64,000 nt of DNA. Source: Lactarius indigo. Taxonomy: Eukaryota; Basidiomycota; Agaricomycetes; Russulales; Russulaceae. Both the position numbers and the translations under genes were made by a program. Below are positions 40,743-51,437 of the stretch, in pieces. The notes under the pieces are model-generated. The model made no database searches. It had not been told where the DNA came from and saw nothing but the letters and a program-made list of their open reading frames with translations. Each line of letters begins with the position of its first letter. Position 1 is the stretch's first letter. The stretch covers positions 124,001 through 188,000 of the forward strand of contig JAFKAC010000101.1 of the NCBI GenBank assembly GCA_025766275.1, in the 5' to 3' direction.

Positions 40743-41100
40743 TCTACAGAGAGAAACAAGTCAAGGTGCTTAGGTCTTCTCATGTACTTTCTTGTGCCAT
40801 ATATGTGTTTCTGCATGGGCAATAGCATGAGTAGTCTTGTTATTATGACAGGATGGAGATCTACAGGGAGAAACAAGTCAAGGTGCTTAGGTCTTCTCAT
40901 GTACTTTCTTGTGCCATATATGTGTTTCTGCATGGGCAATAGTGTGAGTAGTCTTGTTATTATGACAGGATGGCAATCTACAGGGAGAAACAAGTTAAGG
41001 TGCTTAGGTCTTCTCATATATGTTTCTTGAACCACAAATGTGTTTCTGTATGGGCAATAGCATGAGCATTCTTGTTGTTTTGAAGAGTGGTCAGGAAAAG
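40743..41100. repeat. 117-bp tandem repeat, three copies
   Basis: The word CAAGGTGCTTAGGTCTTCTC recurs at about 40762, 40879 and 40996, an exact 117-bp period. Copies 1 and 2 are nearly identical and copy 3 has diverged. The open frames here (82 and 132 codons) come from the period being divisible by three. Confidence 0.85.
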
Positions 41101-41401
41101 AAGACAGAGCCAGTGGCACTCTGGCATGTAGTGCAGAACTCCCTCCTTTAAATGGTGGTCCCTATATAAGTGCAGAGCACAAGAAGCAGAGAATGCAGAG
41201 TATCACTATATCACTAGTAGAGATGATGCTGGCCCTGGTAAGACATTGACAGGTTTGATGGATATGGCCCTCATCCTTGCTAGGGCAATTACTTAATTAC
41301 AGGGTTGTAACTATGGTGTCTAGTTCACAGAAGGGAGTAGTAGATGTTTAGAGATGTATACAAGGAGGAGGTGGGTGTGGGTGGGATGGGGATGGTGAAC
41401 C

Positions 41402-41645
41402 AAACCCATCCCCATCCCCCTCAAACACACCCCCATCCCCCCTAAACACACCCCCATCCCCCCCAAATACACCCCCATCTCCCCCAAACATGCCCCCACC
41501 CCCCCCCCAAACATACACCCATCCCCCCAAAGCACACCCCCATCCCCCCCAAACACACCCCCATCCCCCCCAAACATGCCCCCACCCCCCCCCCCCCCCC
41601 AAACACACCCCCATCCCCCCCAAACATACCCCCATCCCACCTATA
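41402..41645. repeat. C-rich minisatellite
   Basis: Units of about 19-22 bp like AAACACACCCCCATCCCCCC, with C runs up to about 15 near 41585-41600. On the minus strand this is G-rich with many runs of four or more G at short spacing, so it should be able to form G-quadruplexes. Gly/Trp/Val-rich frames across it are compositional. Confidence 0.85.
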
Positions 41646-41689
41646 CCCACCCTGATGTTCCCATTTTTTCATCATTTATTCCCTAAGTT

Positions 41690-41895
41690 CCATTGACTTT
41701 AACTGACTAGCATTGACTTTGACTGACCAAGTCATATCCTCAGATAATATTCTGGTAAAGTGTGATTTTTCTCTGAATTTCAATTGACTTTGGTTTGACT
41801 TGAACTTGACTTTGCCTGACTTGTGCAAAAATTTTGACTAACAGTTGACTATGAGTTGACTAACATCCTATTATATTGACTATTGCTTGACTTCC
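41690..41895. repeat. Cluster of TGACT words
   Basis: TGACT occurs about 13 times in roughly 205 bp on the plus strand, mostly as TTGACT, at irregular spacing. It has no coding potential. It may be a decayed microsatellite-like repeat or a cluster of binding sites. Confidence 0.5.
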
Positions 41896-42510
41896 TTTTT
41901 TACTGAGCATGACAAGAGATGCCGATTAATCAAAAAAGTAGATAAGCGTTTATAATAGATGACTCAAACTCATATGTGTGTCCTAGGCTTGGGGCACAGG
42001 GCCCATAACCTAATAATGCAACAAGAGTGTGATGTGTTACATGTGACATGGAGGTGACATGCAGACCCAAGCTAAAACAAGAGGACAAGAAGAGTGAGTG
42101 GAATAGATAGTGAAGTGCAGCTGAAAGTCGAACGGATTTTCAAGAACAACAACTTGATGGTACATTCAGATCTGAATCCATACATTTTATACTACTGGGT
42201 TTTCTATTTATTTGTAAATACGAGTTGTAAGTAATCACAAGCCATCAAACATGTGTGAGCGTGTCATAAGGTAACAATATTGTAGAGCCTCTCAACCGAG
42301 GCAAAAAGTCATAACCATTCATCATGAGATCATACGGAAAACAAGACCGAAGCCAAAACCGAATGTGGGACGAAGGAATTGAGATTGCAAGCTTGAACAG
42401 TGTGTGGCCATGGCCCTTGTGATGTCAGGCTCGGCGTGCTTGCACTTGATCCAAAAACATATCCTAACAATGATACTGATCAATAAGAAACTAAGTCAGA
42501 CTGGTATAGT
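41896..42510. other. No gene recognised
   Basis: AT-rich DNA with no open frame of note. It lies between the TGACT cluster and the inverted LTR relic. Confidence 0.3.
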
Positions 42511-42962
42511 TGTTACATTTCAACTCAGACCCTTACTGTACTGGTGATGACTATGGCTGTAAGGTATATTAGTCATGGACTTGGGGTTTACAATAGGAGA
42601 TAGGCATTACGAAGGTGACTCGATCCTAGTACTAGTAGTAGTAGTACTAGGGTTTGCTCTGTTTCTGCGATACGTTGGATGCTACCTACTGTGACTCATA
42701 GCAGCGCTTGAAAGCCTGCTCAACTTGTATTTAATCTGACTCACGAAGACCAAGATATGCCATCTTGGTCTTCTTCAATTGTCACTTCTTGTCTCTCATC
42801 TCTGTCTTTTTGCCTTCACCTCTATACAAGAGGATTAGCATTTGTCTAGTGCTTGCAAGCATCTAGAGTTGCCTTCATGCCATACGCCTTCAGTGTGCTT
42901 AGCTAAGTCAAGTCACCTATCTTTTGCAGCTCAAGTCGAGCTAACGTCGTGACGGCATTACA
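42511..42962 (+). repeat. LTR relic in inverted orientation
   Basis: 452 bp, TGTTAC...GCATTACA. Its reverse complement aligns with 45512-46016 over most of its length (shared block GCAGGCTTTCAAGC, CTGCTATGAGTCACAGTA and ATCCAACGTATC). It points the opposite way to the LTR that belongs to the gag remnant next to it, and its flanks (ATAGT, GTTAC) do not match. It is part of a rearranged or chimeric element. Confidence 0.65.
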
Positions 42963-43921
42963 GTTACGGAGCCCTGTGAGTATCTGGCCGTTTCAGTCAT
43001 TCAACTGTTCAACGGCATGCTGGTTTGCCACAATCTCTGGGTGTGAGGTCAGGGGCAGTTTTGTGAGAGGTGTCCCAGTTCGTTACAGTTATAGCAAAGG
43101 ACATTCCTTAGGTCCCTTCTCGATCCCCCTCGTCCCCGTCCCCTTGCTCCTGGTCCCCCATGCAGCGGGAACAGTGGTTGAGACCAGGTGTATGGTGGCT
43201 TGCCATAGTCAATTTCTTCTGATCCCGCAAGTCATGCTCAGGCTTGGTCCGCCGATGTGTCCATGGCCCAGGGGTTGGTTTGAGGTATATTCTGGGGAAG
43301 CGTCCATCCCACATTCCCGCTTTGCTTCTTTGGCGGTTGTTGGGTTTTGTACCTGTCTAGTCGTGCTTTGAGATGTATGTAATTCTTTTGTCGTTTGAGG
43401 ACCGTGTGCTTCCAGTCATCAAATGTGGTTGGGTCATCAAATTCAAAGGTTTTCTTGAACAGTTCCTTAGGCAACCCCAATGTAAAAAGGTCGATTGTTT
43501 GGGGTTCATTAAGGCAGTAGTGAGCCTTTCATGCCAGCTGTTCAAAGTCATTGATGTACTTGTCAATGTCTTCTCCCATCATCTTGAACCCTTTTCTTAG
43601 AATTGCTTGCGCTTGCTCTCATTCTAGCATATTTTCAAAGCATTGGCTGAAGCCATCAGCCACAGTGTCCCATAAATATCTGGTGTAGGGGCTTATCCCT
43701 TGTTGTATTTGCTGGTTGAGCCAGTTCAAGAACAACAGCACCCATTCACTGACTGCCCCTCCTTTGATGTAGGAGAGGAACAGGAGGCAGTGACAGTAGT
43801 CGTTCCACATGATGGGGGCGTCTAGGTTCATCCCCCAGTAGACATGCCACTGTGTCAAGAATGAATCTACTTTGAGTCTGTCTCCGTCAAAGATAGAAGG
43901 AGGCTTGCCGGTTAGTTTCTC
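42963..43921 (-). pseudogene. Degenerate gag of element 3 (capsid and knuckle)
   Basis: Minus-strand pieces in shifting frames: TQWHVYWGMNLDAPIMWNDY, LLFLSYIKGGAVSEWVLLFL, GLPKELFKKTFEFDDPTTFD, and near 43090-43050 a knuckle CYNCNELGHLSQNC. These match element 2 gag in order. The gag is cut off at 42962 by the inverted LTR; no pol was seen. The sequence is CpG-poor compared with element 2. Confidence 0.8.
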
Positions 43922-43926
43922 TTGAT

Positions 43927-44653
43927 TGTCACGCCTCTGCGGGGGCGCGCGTCGTTCTGTAACAGATCCTGCCTAAGGCAAAGGACTCTGAGTCGGATCC
44001 CCACTGAGTGGAAGGACTCCTAAGGTCGTCTGTAACAGCTCCTACACTGAGGTAGCTGAGTCGGTGGCAATCCCCCTGTACTAAAGTGGGAAAGGTCCTT
44101 CTGTAACAGCCCCTGTATTAAGGTGACTGAGTCTGTAGCAATGGACGAGCTTGGTGGCCTAAGTCCAAAGGTCACGTGTCACTGGGCTGACCAGTAAGAC
44201 AGGGAGAGGGTAAGAGCGGAGTCAAGGGGAAGCCTGCACAGAGGCTGAGAGGGGAATGACCCAAAGAGGATGAGGGTCAAGGGTCAGAAGTTCTGGGTCA
44301 AGGGCTTGAGTGCTGAAGGGACTGAGGCACTCAAGGAGTCAATGGAGATACAACGCAGATAGTTGATTAAGCCAAAGCTAAGGAGCTAAGGCGCACTACA
44401 GGGTCCCTTATATAGTACAGGATTGCGCCTGAGCGCATAGTGCTACTGGTTGCTATAGATAGAGTAATGTGCTGGCAAGATGATGCTAGTATCGCACAAG
44501 ATGGTATCATGCCAGCAAGGCAACAAGAAGGTGAACAAGAATAGCACAGAAGGTGCTAGAATGATCAGATAAAGGGGAAGCATAGGTTCAAGAAGGGTAA
44601 TAGTCAAGATCAGATAAGGACAAGAAGGAAAAAGTGGTAGGGGGTTCGTGACA
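43927..44653. mobile_element. Nested solo LTR, 727 bp
   Basis: Starts TGTCACGC, ends TTCGTGACA, and is flanked by the 5-bp direct repeat TTGAT (43922-43926 and 44654-44658). It sits inside the gag remnant of element 3: the capsid part lies to its left and the Gly/Pro-rich linker and N-terminal part to its right. It contains three tandem units of about 73 bp beginning CTGTAACAG (near 43956, 44029 and 44102). No internal region remains. Confidence 0.85.
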
Positions 44654-44658
44654 TTGAT

Positions 44659-45505
44659 GTCCTCTGCCTCCTCCTGGTGGTCCTCCTCCTGGTGGTCCTC
44701 TTGGTAATATGTTGAATGGAAGCCCTCAATCTGGTGGCTGTGGTGGGTCTCCACTTGGTCCTCCCATTCCCAGAGGTAGTTCTAGAATGGGATGTCGTCC
44801 GTCTCCAGATGGAGGGTCCCCTCGATCCAATCCTATTGCTCAGAATATTGCAGCATCGTCGGCGGTCATTCACATGCCGGTTTCTGGGTTAATGGGCATG
44901 ATGATGTCTTGTGCCTCTCAGCGTATAGCGTGCAATTCTTCAAGCACCACTTGTTCCATGGTTTGCGTGATTGTTGCCATAAGAGCTGGTGATCGTACAA
45001 GAATTGGTTCTGGTTCAGTGATGTGGGCAGACTCAGCTCATTCAATGAGGAGTTCCTGTATTGCTCCTCCACTGCTTTTGGTTTGTGCTGGTTGCCAATG
45101 TCCTTCCTCATCTTCACTTTGTTCGGTTTCTTCTGTTACTGCTTCTCCTGTGGAGTGTTCTCACAGCTGCCTGTCAATAGGACCCCAATCTGCCTGGCTA
45201 TTGAGCTCTCTGGCGTCGATGTCACAATGGTACACTGGTCCGACTGGTCACACTATGTCCCAGCAGGAGTCTATCGGGTTCCACGTAACTTCCACCCAAC
45301 ACAGTCGGTCAAAGTTGAACTCAACTGGTCTAAATCTCGTGGGTCCATTGAACTCCACGAAGTATCCTGGCTCCTCTGCGTTCTCTCTCCACCGAGCAGT
45401 TTTTAGGAAGCGGGTCAGAACGTTGTGGCTTCCTCTTCAGTTCAGTACGTAGGGACAGAAGTTCGTCCATTGGTCTCTGGTTGTTACAGCCACAATGTAT
45501 CTTGG
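44659..45505 (-). pseudogene. Degenerate gag of element 3 (N-terminal part)
   Basis: Minus-strand frames encode TRDQWTNF, then YFVEFNGPTRFRPVEFNFDR and LCWVEVTWNPIDSCWDIV, matching the N-terminus of element 2 gag. The Gly/Pro linker region (GGPPGG-type codons, here partly shifted) adjoins the nested LTR. Several frameshifts and stops show decay. The plus-strand 247-codon frame over the same bases is a shadow. Confidence 0.75.
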
Positions 45506-45511
45506 TCTTAA

Positions 45512-46016
45512 TGTAACATTGTCACAACGTTAGCTCAACTTGAGCTTGGTGGGGTGGTAACAACTTAGCTAATAGTCACAACTGCTCGGAGGCACATGCT
45601 CCTGCCTTGGTGAATACATGAAGGCACACTTGCAGGTCTTCCGTTACTTGTGAAGATGAAGGAAAGAAAGGATGACAGATAGTTGAGAGAATAGAGCCAA
45701 CACAGACTAGTGATGATTCAAGAAGACCAAGATGGTGTATCTTGGTCTTCACCAACAATCTTAAATACATTTCAAGCAGGCTTTCAAGCACTGCTATGAG
45801 TCACAGTAAAGTAGCATCCAACGTATCACAGAATCAGCACAAACCCTAATACGACTAGTACCTGTACTAGTATTGAGTCACCTCATATCACCGCAATCTC
45901 CTATCATACTATCACACCACCATCGTAAAGGCCTAAGGCCGTAAGTCCATGACTAATCTACCTTACCACCGTAGTCACAACCAGTATAGTAAGGGTCCAC
46001 AAGCTGCAACATAACA
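45512..46016 (-). repeat. 5' LTR of element 3 remnant
   Basis: 505 bp, TGTAAC...ATAACA on the plus strand, next to the gag start in the same arrangement as element 2's 5' LTR, including the inner leader ATTAAGACCAAGAT. The internal GACCAAGATGG/TATCTTGGTC pair and the ends show that it is the same superfamily as the element 2 LTR, though diverged. Confidence 0.8.
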
Positions 46017-46690
46017 TCAAGTCATTCAGAACCAGCAGAGCAATGCATATCATACAATGATGTTAAGTATCTACTCTCTGGCTAGGTGAGTTCATGGTTA
46101 TTAATGTTGTCGCAATCTCAACTACTAGTTGCCTATGGCCACAGTGAAATTGGTGATGTTCCCTCAGGTTCTCAAATCATGTAAGTTGACCTAGATTTAC
46201 TCAAATGATAAGCTGTCATCAAGCCTCAATGTGCAACTTATTAGCTGGCTGTAAGTCCCTTCATAATGTCCTGAATATTATCACTGACATATTGACAGTC
46301 AACAGCTGGCTTGCATACCCAATGTGTCAATTTCTTTGACTTCAACTTTTTTACCATACTTAGTAGCCAATGACTGGATTCTAAACCCCTGATTTTATTT
46401 TAATTAGCACCTAATTTTGTGGTAGCATAGCAAATGAAATTATTATGATTGTTTGTGAATATTGTGAATTTTCTCTCAACTATCAGTGGATTATCTTTCC
46501 ATTATTGCTAATTAGATATAATAGAATCAGGGGTTACCCTAATATAATATAATGATGATAATCTAACTTATCAATAATTTATCGCTAGCCTATCATAATT
46601 ATCGACAATTATCGACAAATTATTGAAGTAGGTTTTTCCTGATGAACTTACTAGTAGCTACAATTACTACGATCGCAGGTGCTTTGATCA
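46017..46690. other. AT-rich unique DNA
   Basis: Rich in ATTATCGACAATTATCGAC-like short repeats near 46590 and in TAAT words. No frame was recognised. Base composition changes back to GC-rich at about 46,690. Confidence 0.35.
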
Positions 46691-47945
46691 GAGACATTCC
46701 CCTGCTCTAACATAGCTCAGCTCAGGATCTCATTTTCACGTTCGGGTCTAACAGGAAACAGAGTTCTGTACTTCTTTCACACTCCTCTTCTTGATGCACT
46801 TTAGCACACATTGTACACACTGGAACCCCAGCTTTCTTATGCTTCGCTGGTGTGCCAGACTTGCCCTTACTCGCACCGTTGCATCACATCTCACAAGCAT
46901 GATTTCTCCTGGACCGAGTGGCCATTCACGTGTTGCCTCGGGGGTGAAGTCATTGTGTGGGTGCCATCAAGCAGGCCCCAGTAGTCGAGGATGAGGTGAT
47001 GTAGTGGAGTCCCAAGAGGCTGCAGAGAAGGCATCTCACGTCGGCGATGGACCCAGGAAGGCTGGCCACCAGTGGCTAGGAAGTAGCAAGCTTGCACCAC
47101 CGGATGTGCAGGCAGAGTGCATGGGATCGCCTGAGGAGTAGCAAAGGAGGTGAGGTTGTAGAGGCGAATGATATGGTGCAGAGATCCATGATACGTGATC
47201 AACTTGCAAAATAGGGACTTTGACCGTGTTTTTTAAGGATGGCATGCAGGCAGTAAGAGCATCCGATCAGTTCCTGAGCCCAACCGTGACGCCTCACTCT
47301 CAACAAAAACGCAAAGGAAAGAGACGGCATTGTCACCACTTCACTCCGTTCACTCTGTTGACTCGAGAGTGGAGGCACGGCAGTGGGTATAGAAAGGAAA
47401 AAATATAACAGCAGGATGAAAAACCGAACAAAGCTCCTCTCACTACACAATACAATGACCGAAAGACATGTGTAAGAAATGAGAGCCGTTTGCGGAGTCG
47501 CTCAAAGCAGCATGATCATGCCAGGCAGAAGAGGTGGAGAGCAGCACTCCACATGTGGGAGACGATCGCCATCGAAAAGTACACGGGAAGGAAGATGTTG
47601 CGTATCAGCCTGGTGCGCACGCACGGCGATCATGATCCACCATATCCACCAGGCGGCACCCGCCGGCATCTGGCACCGGATCGGGGAGCAGTGACCGCAC
47701 ACAAAGATCCTTGATCTCAGAGCGGCTGAAGAGAATGGACTTGTCCTTGCCAATCCCTGCCCCAAGAAAAAAACAATCTCGCACCGCAATTGCAATGGCT
47801 CTCTATAAGATAAGTAACATACTTCGAGATCCATGTCGTACTTCCTGTAGTTGGTGAATGGAATGCTAGGTACAACCAGAGGCGTTTCTCCTGTCTGCCC
47901 GGAAACAAATCTCCCTCTCCATGTCGTGAGCCCCTAGCAGGCTTG
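46691..47945 (-). other. Possible minus-strand hypothetical gene(s), unassigned
   Basis: Two intervals look coding on the minus strand but match nothing I know. At about 47940-47853 an exon with ETPLVVPSIPFTNYRKYDMD precedes a GTATGT donor. It is followed after GGGGCAG by a piece that is open in two registers, one giving DKSILFSRSEIKDLCVRSLL and the other an 83-codon frame ending near 47502. At 47202-46891 a 104-codon frame contains GQPSWVHRRREMPSLQPLGT. Stops and splice sites could not be resolved. Confidence 0.25.
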
Positions 47946-48049
47946 TGGATACAAGCCCCGCCGCTGCTTCCGCCTATGTATATCTCGAGTGCTCGACGCC
48001 CCTTTCCAACAGGCTTTCTCTGTCTCGAGCCGCTTCTGACCCATTCACG

Positions 48050-48804
48050 ATGCGCGCACCGCTCCTTCTTGTACTCACCACGCTTGCCATGTTCGTCGGG
48101 GTCGTTTCGTCCGCCGACAACATGCCCCGAGCGCGCGCAGCTAGGCCGTCCCCGCGGCCTTCACCGAAACTGAGGCCCTCTGCGCATTGGCCCGCCAGGC
48201 CCGCATCGCCCAATACAAAGCGTGCCCCTCAGCACTGGTCGCCCCCGTCCCCGCGTCCGTCACCGAGGCCACCCGCACCGTCGCCAAAGCACCACCACGG
48301 TCACGGGAAGCGGTCTGTAGAAGATCAGGACGTTCTGGGAGGTGGTGTCATCATCGACGCAAGCCACGAAGACCAGGAGAACGAGGAGAAACAGGGGCTG
48401 CGCGAGGGGCCTTGTCCCGAGCCGCTGACTGCGTGCCGCGTGCGCGGTGCACTTGACGTCGATGCGTTCGAGTGTGTCGACTTGTGGGCGGATCTGAGCA
48501 GCTGCGGCGGATGTCCCGCAGATGACATCGTGTGCGTCAAACCTCCCCCCCCCCTGTTTTTTTTTTTTTTTGCAATCCCCTTCGCTAGCGAATGCGAATT
48601 TAGGTTTAATTGTTCCTACGTTCTTGCCGTTCCTGACGCGTCAGATCTTTCAGCCATGATTGCGCAGCGATTTCCCATGCGCGTGGCGTCGAGTGTGTCG
48701 CAGGCCACTGTGAAGTACGCTTGTGCAACGAAGGGTATGTCGTCGCGCCGCAGCAGGACGCGTGTGTACCCGTTCGCGGAGTCAATCGCGACCCGACGAC
48801 GTGA
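48050..48804 (+). CDS. Secreted CPL1-like cysteine-rich protein
   Basis: Proposed as join(48050..48531, 48654..48804), 210 residues. The start at 48050 is preferred over the upstream ATG because it gives a clean signal peptide (MRAPLLLVLTTLAMFVGVVS). A Pro/Arg/Ser-rich spacer follows (SPRPSPRPPAPSP) with Lys-Arg pairs at NTKRAP and HGKRSV that could be Kex2-type cleavage sites. The C-terminal domain has CPEPLTACRV, ECVDLWADLSSCGGC, then after the intron HDCAAISHARGVECVAGHCE and CNEGYVVAPQQDACVP. This cysteine pattern is that of the CPL1-like (priA-type) domain of basidiomycete secreted or wall proteins. The intron (donor GTGCGT, acceptor TTTCAG) has a C10 run and T16 run. It is probably extracellular; the molecular role is unknown. 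Confidence 0.75.
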
Positions 48805-49227
48805 TGTGCCTGGATAAGCGCGCTGAGCGCCATTGGGACGCGTTCGCTGCGGCTGCGTTGGCGATAATTCGATGATGACTCGATCCGGGGCCAGCCGAAT
48901 AGCGCTGAGGCGTCGCCTGGGAAGTGTGTATCAAGGCGCATCCATTTCATTCGAAAAGTTAGTCAGAAGGTTTTTTCGCTTTGATTATTGTTTACTACAT
49001 GTACTGTACATGTACATGGGACTTGTACTGGACTGAACTGAAAGAACTTTGTAGAACTTTGTCTCCTCCCCCTATCCTACCACTTTATTCTTTAGTCAGA
49101 GACCGGGCTTTGGTCATCAGAACGTAACTTTGTTGGACGCCGATAGTGATCTAGTGCTTTTTACGGTCAATGACTAACCTTCACCTAATGGGCGGCGTTT
49201 CCGGAGACGCTGAACCCTGTTAATTGC
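48805..49227. other. Intergenic, no gene recognised
   Basis: 3' flank of the CPL1-like gene. It contains a TGTACATGTACATG palindromic repeat near 49000-49018. Confidence 0.35.
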
Positions 49228-49284
49228 TTGGTGATGCCGATAGGAGGGTTTTCTTGGCAACCACATACGGGCCGCGCTCCCGGG

Positions 49285-50242
49285 ATTAAAACATGTATGC
49301 TAGACCTCACACTGGCAGCATTGCCTGACCGAGATAGCCCGAAGTCAAAAGGAGGGACCGAGGAAACGAACACGTTCGATCTCGGGGGATGGAATGATGA
49401 CGACTCGTACCATTTCTGTTGTAAAGAATGCGAGAAAGAACTCAAAGGTGGATGTAAATGGACATGGGATCCCGAGTTGGTCATCTTGATTATGCAACTC
49501 AAGTGGTCTGATTTTCGGAATCTTCGCCGCGAGTGCGTTTCACGCGCCCGTGTTCATATCCTTTTATTTCAGCCCAGAAAACAAAGATACTCTTCCTCAT
49601 TATGTTCCCCTCCCGACCCCGCAGTCATCTCCGACTCCCCCCTTGTCTTTTTCCAACGCGGGGAACTTTGGCTTGAGCAGAACCAGCCAGTCGACCTGTA
49701 CTTCGATATCACTGTATTCCCTCATCTGGCATCCCTCCAGCACCCCTAGCCCAGCGCTCGTCCGAGCAGCCCCGTGTACTGCCGGCAGTTGAGTAACTGG
49801 CATCCCTTTGTCTCCCGGACTGTAAGACAGACCCTGTCCCCACACCCCCACACCATCTCGAACGCTCGTCAAGCTGGCGTGTCTCCTCTCCTTTTACTTC
49901 ACCTGTATTGCAGCTCTCACTATCTATTGCCCGACCAAACGTCTTCTTCAAGGCTGTACCAATCCATCATCATCACGGCAAACCAAAACACTGGCGTCCT
50001 CTCAACACATCAAGGGTGGTGCAGAGGACCGAGCTAGCGCTCGTAGTAATGATCTCGCCATCACTGATAGTTGGCGTTTGAACGTCAACATTCGACTGGG
50101 TGTGGCCTTTAAATTCGCAGAGGGGGCCAACACAGCGCGCACAGTAATGCACACCTCGGTTGTGGTCCTAGTCGCACTTGTCATAGGATGCACTGGTTTC
50201 TTGACGGTCCGTCGGTCATATTTTCTCTCGTATAAGACGTAG
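49285..50242 (+). CDS. Hypothetical protein, possible multi-exon gene ending in a membrane helix
   Basis: A 173-codon frame ending at 49749 contains a Cys-rich piece (YHFCCKECEKELKGGCKW) and RGELWLEQNQPVDLYFDITV. After an apparent intron ending TATTGCAG at about 49914 a second frame runs to TAG at 50240-50242, encoding NDLAITDSWRLNVNIRLGVA and a C-terminal hydrophobic helix (SVVVLVALVIGCTGFLTV) followed by a short basic tail. I cannot prove that the two pieces are one gene: the junction near 49750-49914 has a TAG in the best frame. No family was recognised. Confidence 0.3.
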
Positions 50243-50266
50243 AATCTGAACTGGGGACAGAGTATC

Positions 50267-51437
50267 ATGGCGCTGTCGCTTGCGTGGCTCATCCCTTCTG
50301 TGCGTCAAGGGCATCCTGGAATCACAGAGAATCCGCGCACTCGTGAACACTCCATGCAAAAGCGGGCGTCTCATCGGACTCCGAGAACCCCGAAGAAGCC
50401 AGAGTCATTCCCGAGACCAGAGCCGATTCGTCACATCTCGTTTGATGAACCGGTACTAAAGGGTCCATCTTCTGCGCCTGTGATCGCTCCGTCGCAAACA
50501 CGAGGTCGTCCCGTCTTTCTGCCACGTTGTAAGAGCCGCTCTCCCCAAACCGGGATTGTTCCCCTCCCACCTGCTTCTGCACCTATTGTGGCTGACAGCT
50601 CACCGCTATCTTCTGCCGAGACACTCGCCGAGGTACCCCAGGATGTAAAACGAGCGCTCTCCTCCCGCCTTACGCGTGCACTCCTTTCACGAAACCGACA
50701 AATGTCACGGACATCCACGGTTGGGTCGAATACTCCATCATCATCGTCAGCCGCCGAGATATCGGAGTTCGGAGAACGCGTGACTGTTACTGGGAAGGTC
50801 GAGATGCGGACTGGATTGGATGCCAAGCAGGCTAATGTCACCGAAAGGGGAAGATTCGGATTCCTGAGGAAGTCTAAAACGATCCACGTTGGACGTATGT
50901 CTTTAACTTTCTTATTAATTCCCTCTGTTCTGACGCCACCTCCCTGATACAGCAGATCGCCCTAGGAGCCGTAGCAGACCAGCCCCCTTGTCTCTCCCAT
51001 CGCCTGTCCCCTTCACAGTGAATGTCGATTCATCAGCCGATTTGATTCCACCTCCACGGATCACCAACTCACCCGATCCTATTTCACCGCCCTCATCTAC
51101 AAGCTCTACCCGCTCTACACACCGCCGCGTATCTTCCACTCCCTCTGCATCCTCCAAACTGCGCATTACAGACAAGCTCTGCCCGCGTAGAGAAAAGGAC
51201 AAGGTGGCAGAACCGAAGCCCAAACCTGCTCGCACGCAACCCTATGGTCCTCCGTACAACTGGATACCCCCTACACCTGGAGCGTGGGCCGTGGTCGAAG
51301 GTACAGAGGAATCTATGAAAATCGAGCGACGGCGCAAGCGTGCGAGTGCGCCTACCGACCAAACTCATTTTCAGCATCTCGCGTATAATGAACACGAGCG
51401 AGCGGGGAGTATGCCTATCCCGCTACCCGCTATGTAG
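50267..51437 (+). CDS. Hypothetical Ser/Pro/Arg-rich protein
   Basis: join(50267..50894, 50953..51437), about 370 residues. The intron has a GTATGT donor and two acceptors 3 nt apart (ACAG at 50952 or CAGCAG at 50955), both in frame. The protein is basic, rich in Ser, Pro and Arg, with RTPRTPKKPESFPRPEPIRH near the N-terminus, an SSSSAAEIS region, a long Ser/Pro stretch encoded by the second exon, and a more ordered C-terminus (PYGPPYNWIPPTPGAWAVVE). It looks intrinsically disordered. No catalytic or known domain was seen. The ATG at 50267 is the first in the frame, but an upstream exon cannot be excluded. Confidence 0.55.

Noticed and set aside
44709..45452. 247-codon plus-strand open frame
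   Set aside because: It lies antisense to clear gag homology (YFVEFNGPTRFRPVEFNFDR on the minus strand) and has no motif of its own.
47945..48049. Upstream ATG extending the CPL1-like protein by 35 residues
   Set aside because: The extension would place the signal peptide internally; the ATG at 48050 gives a standard secretion signal.
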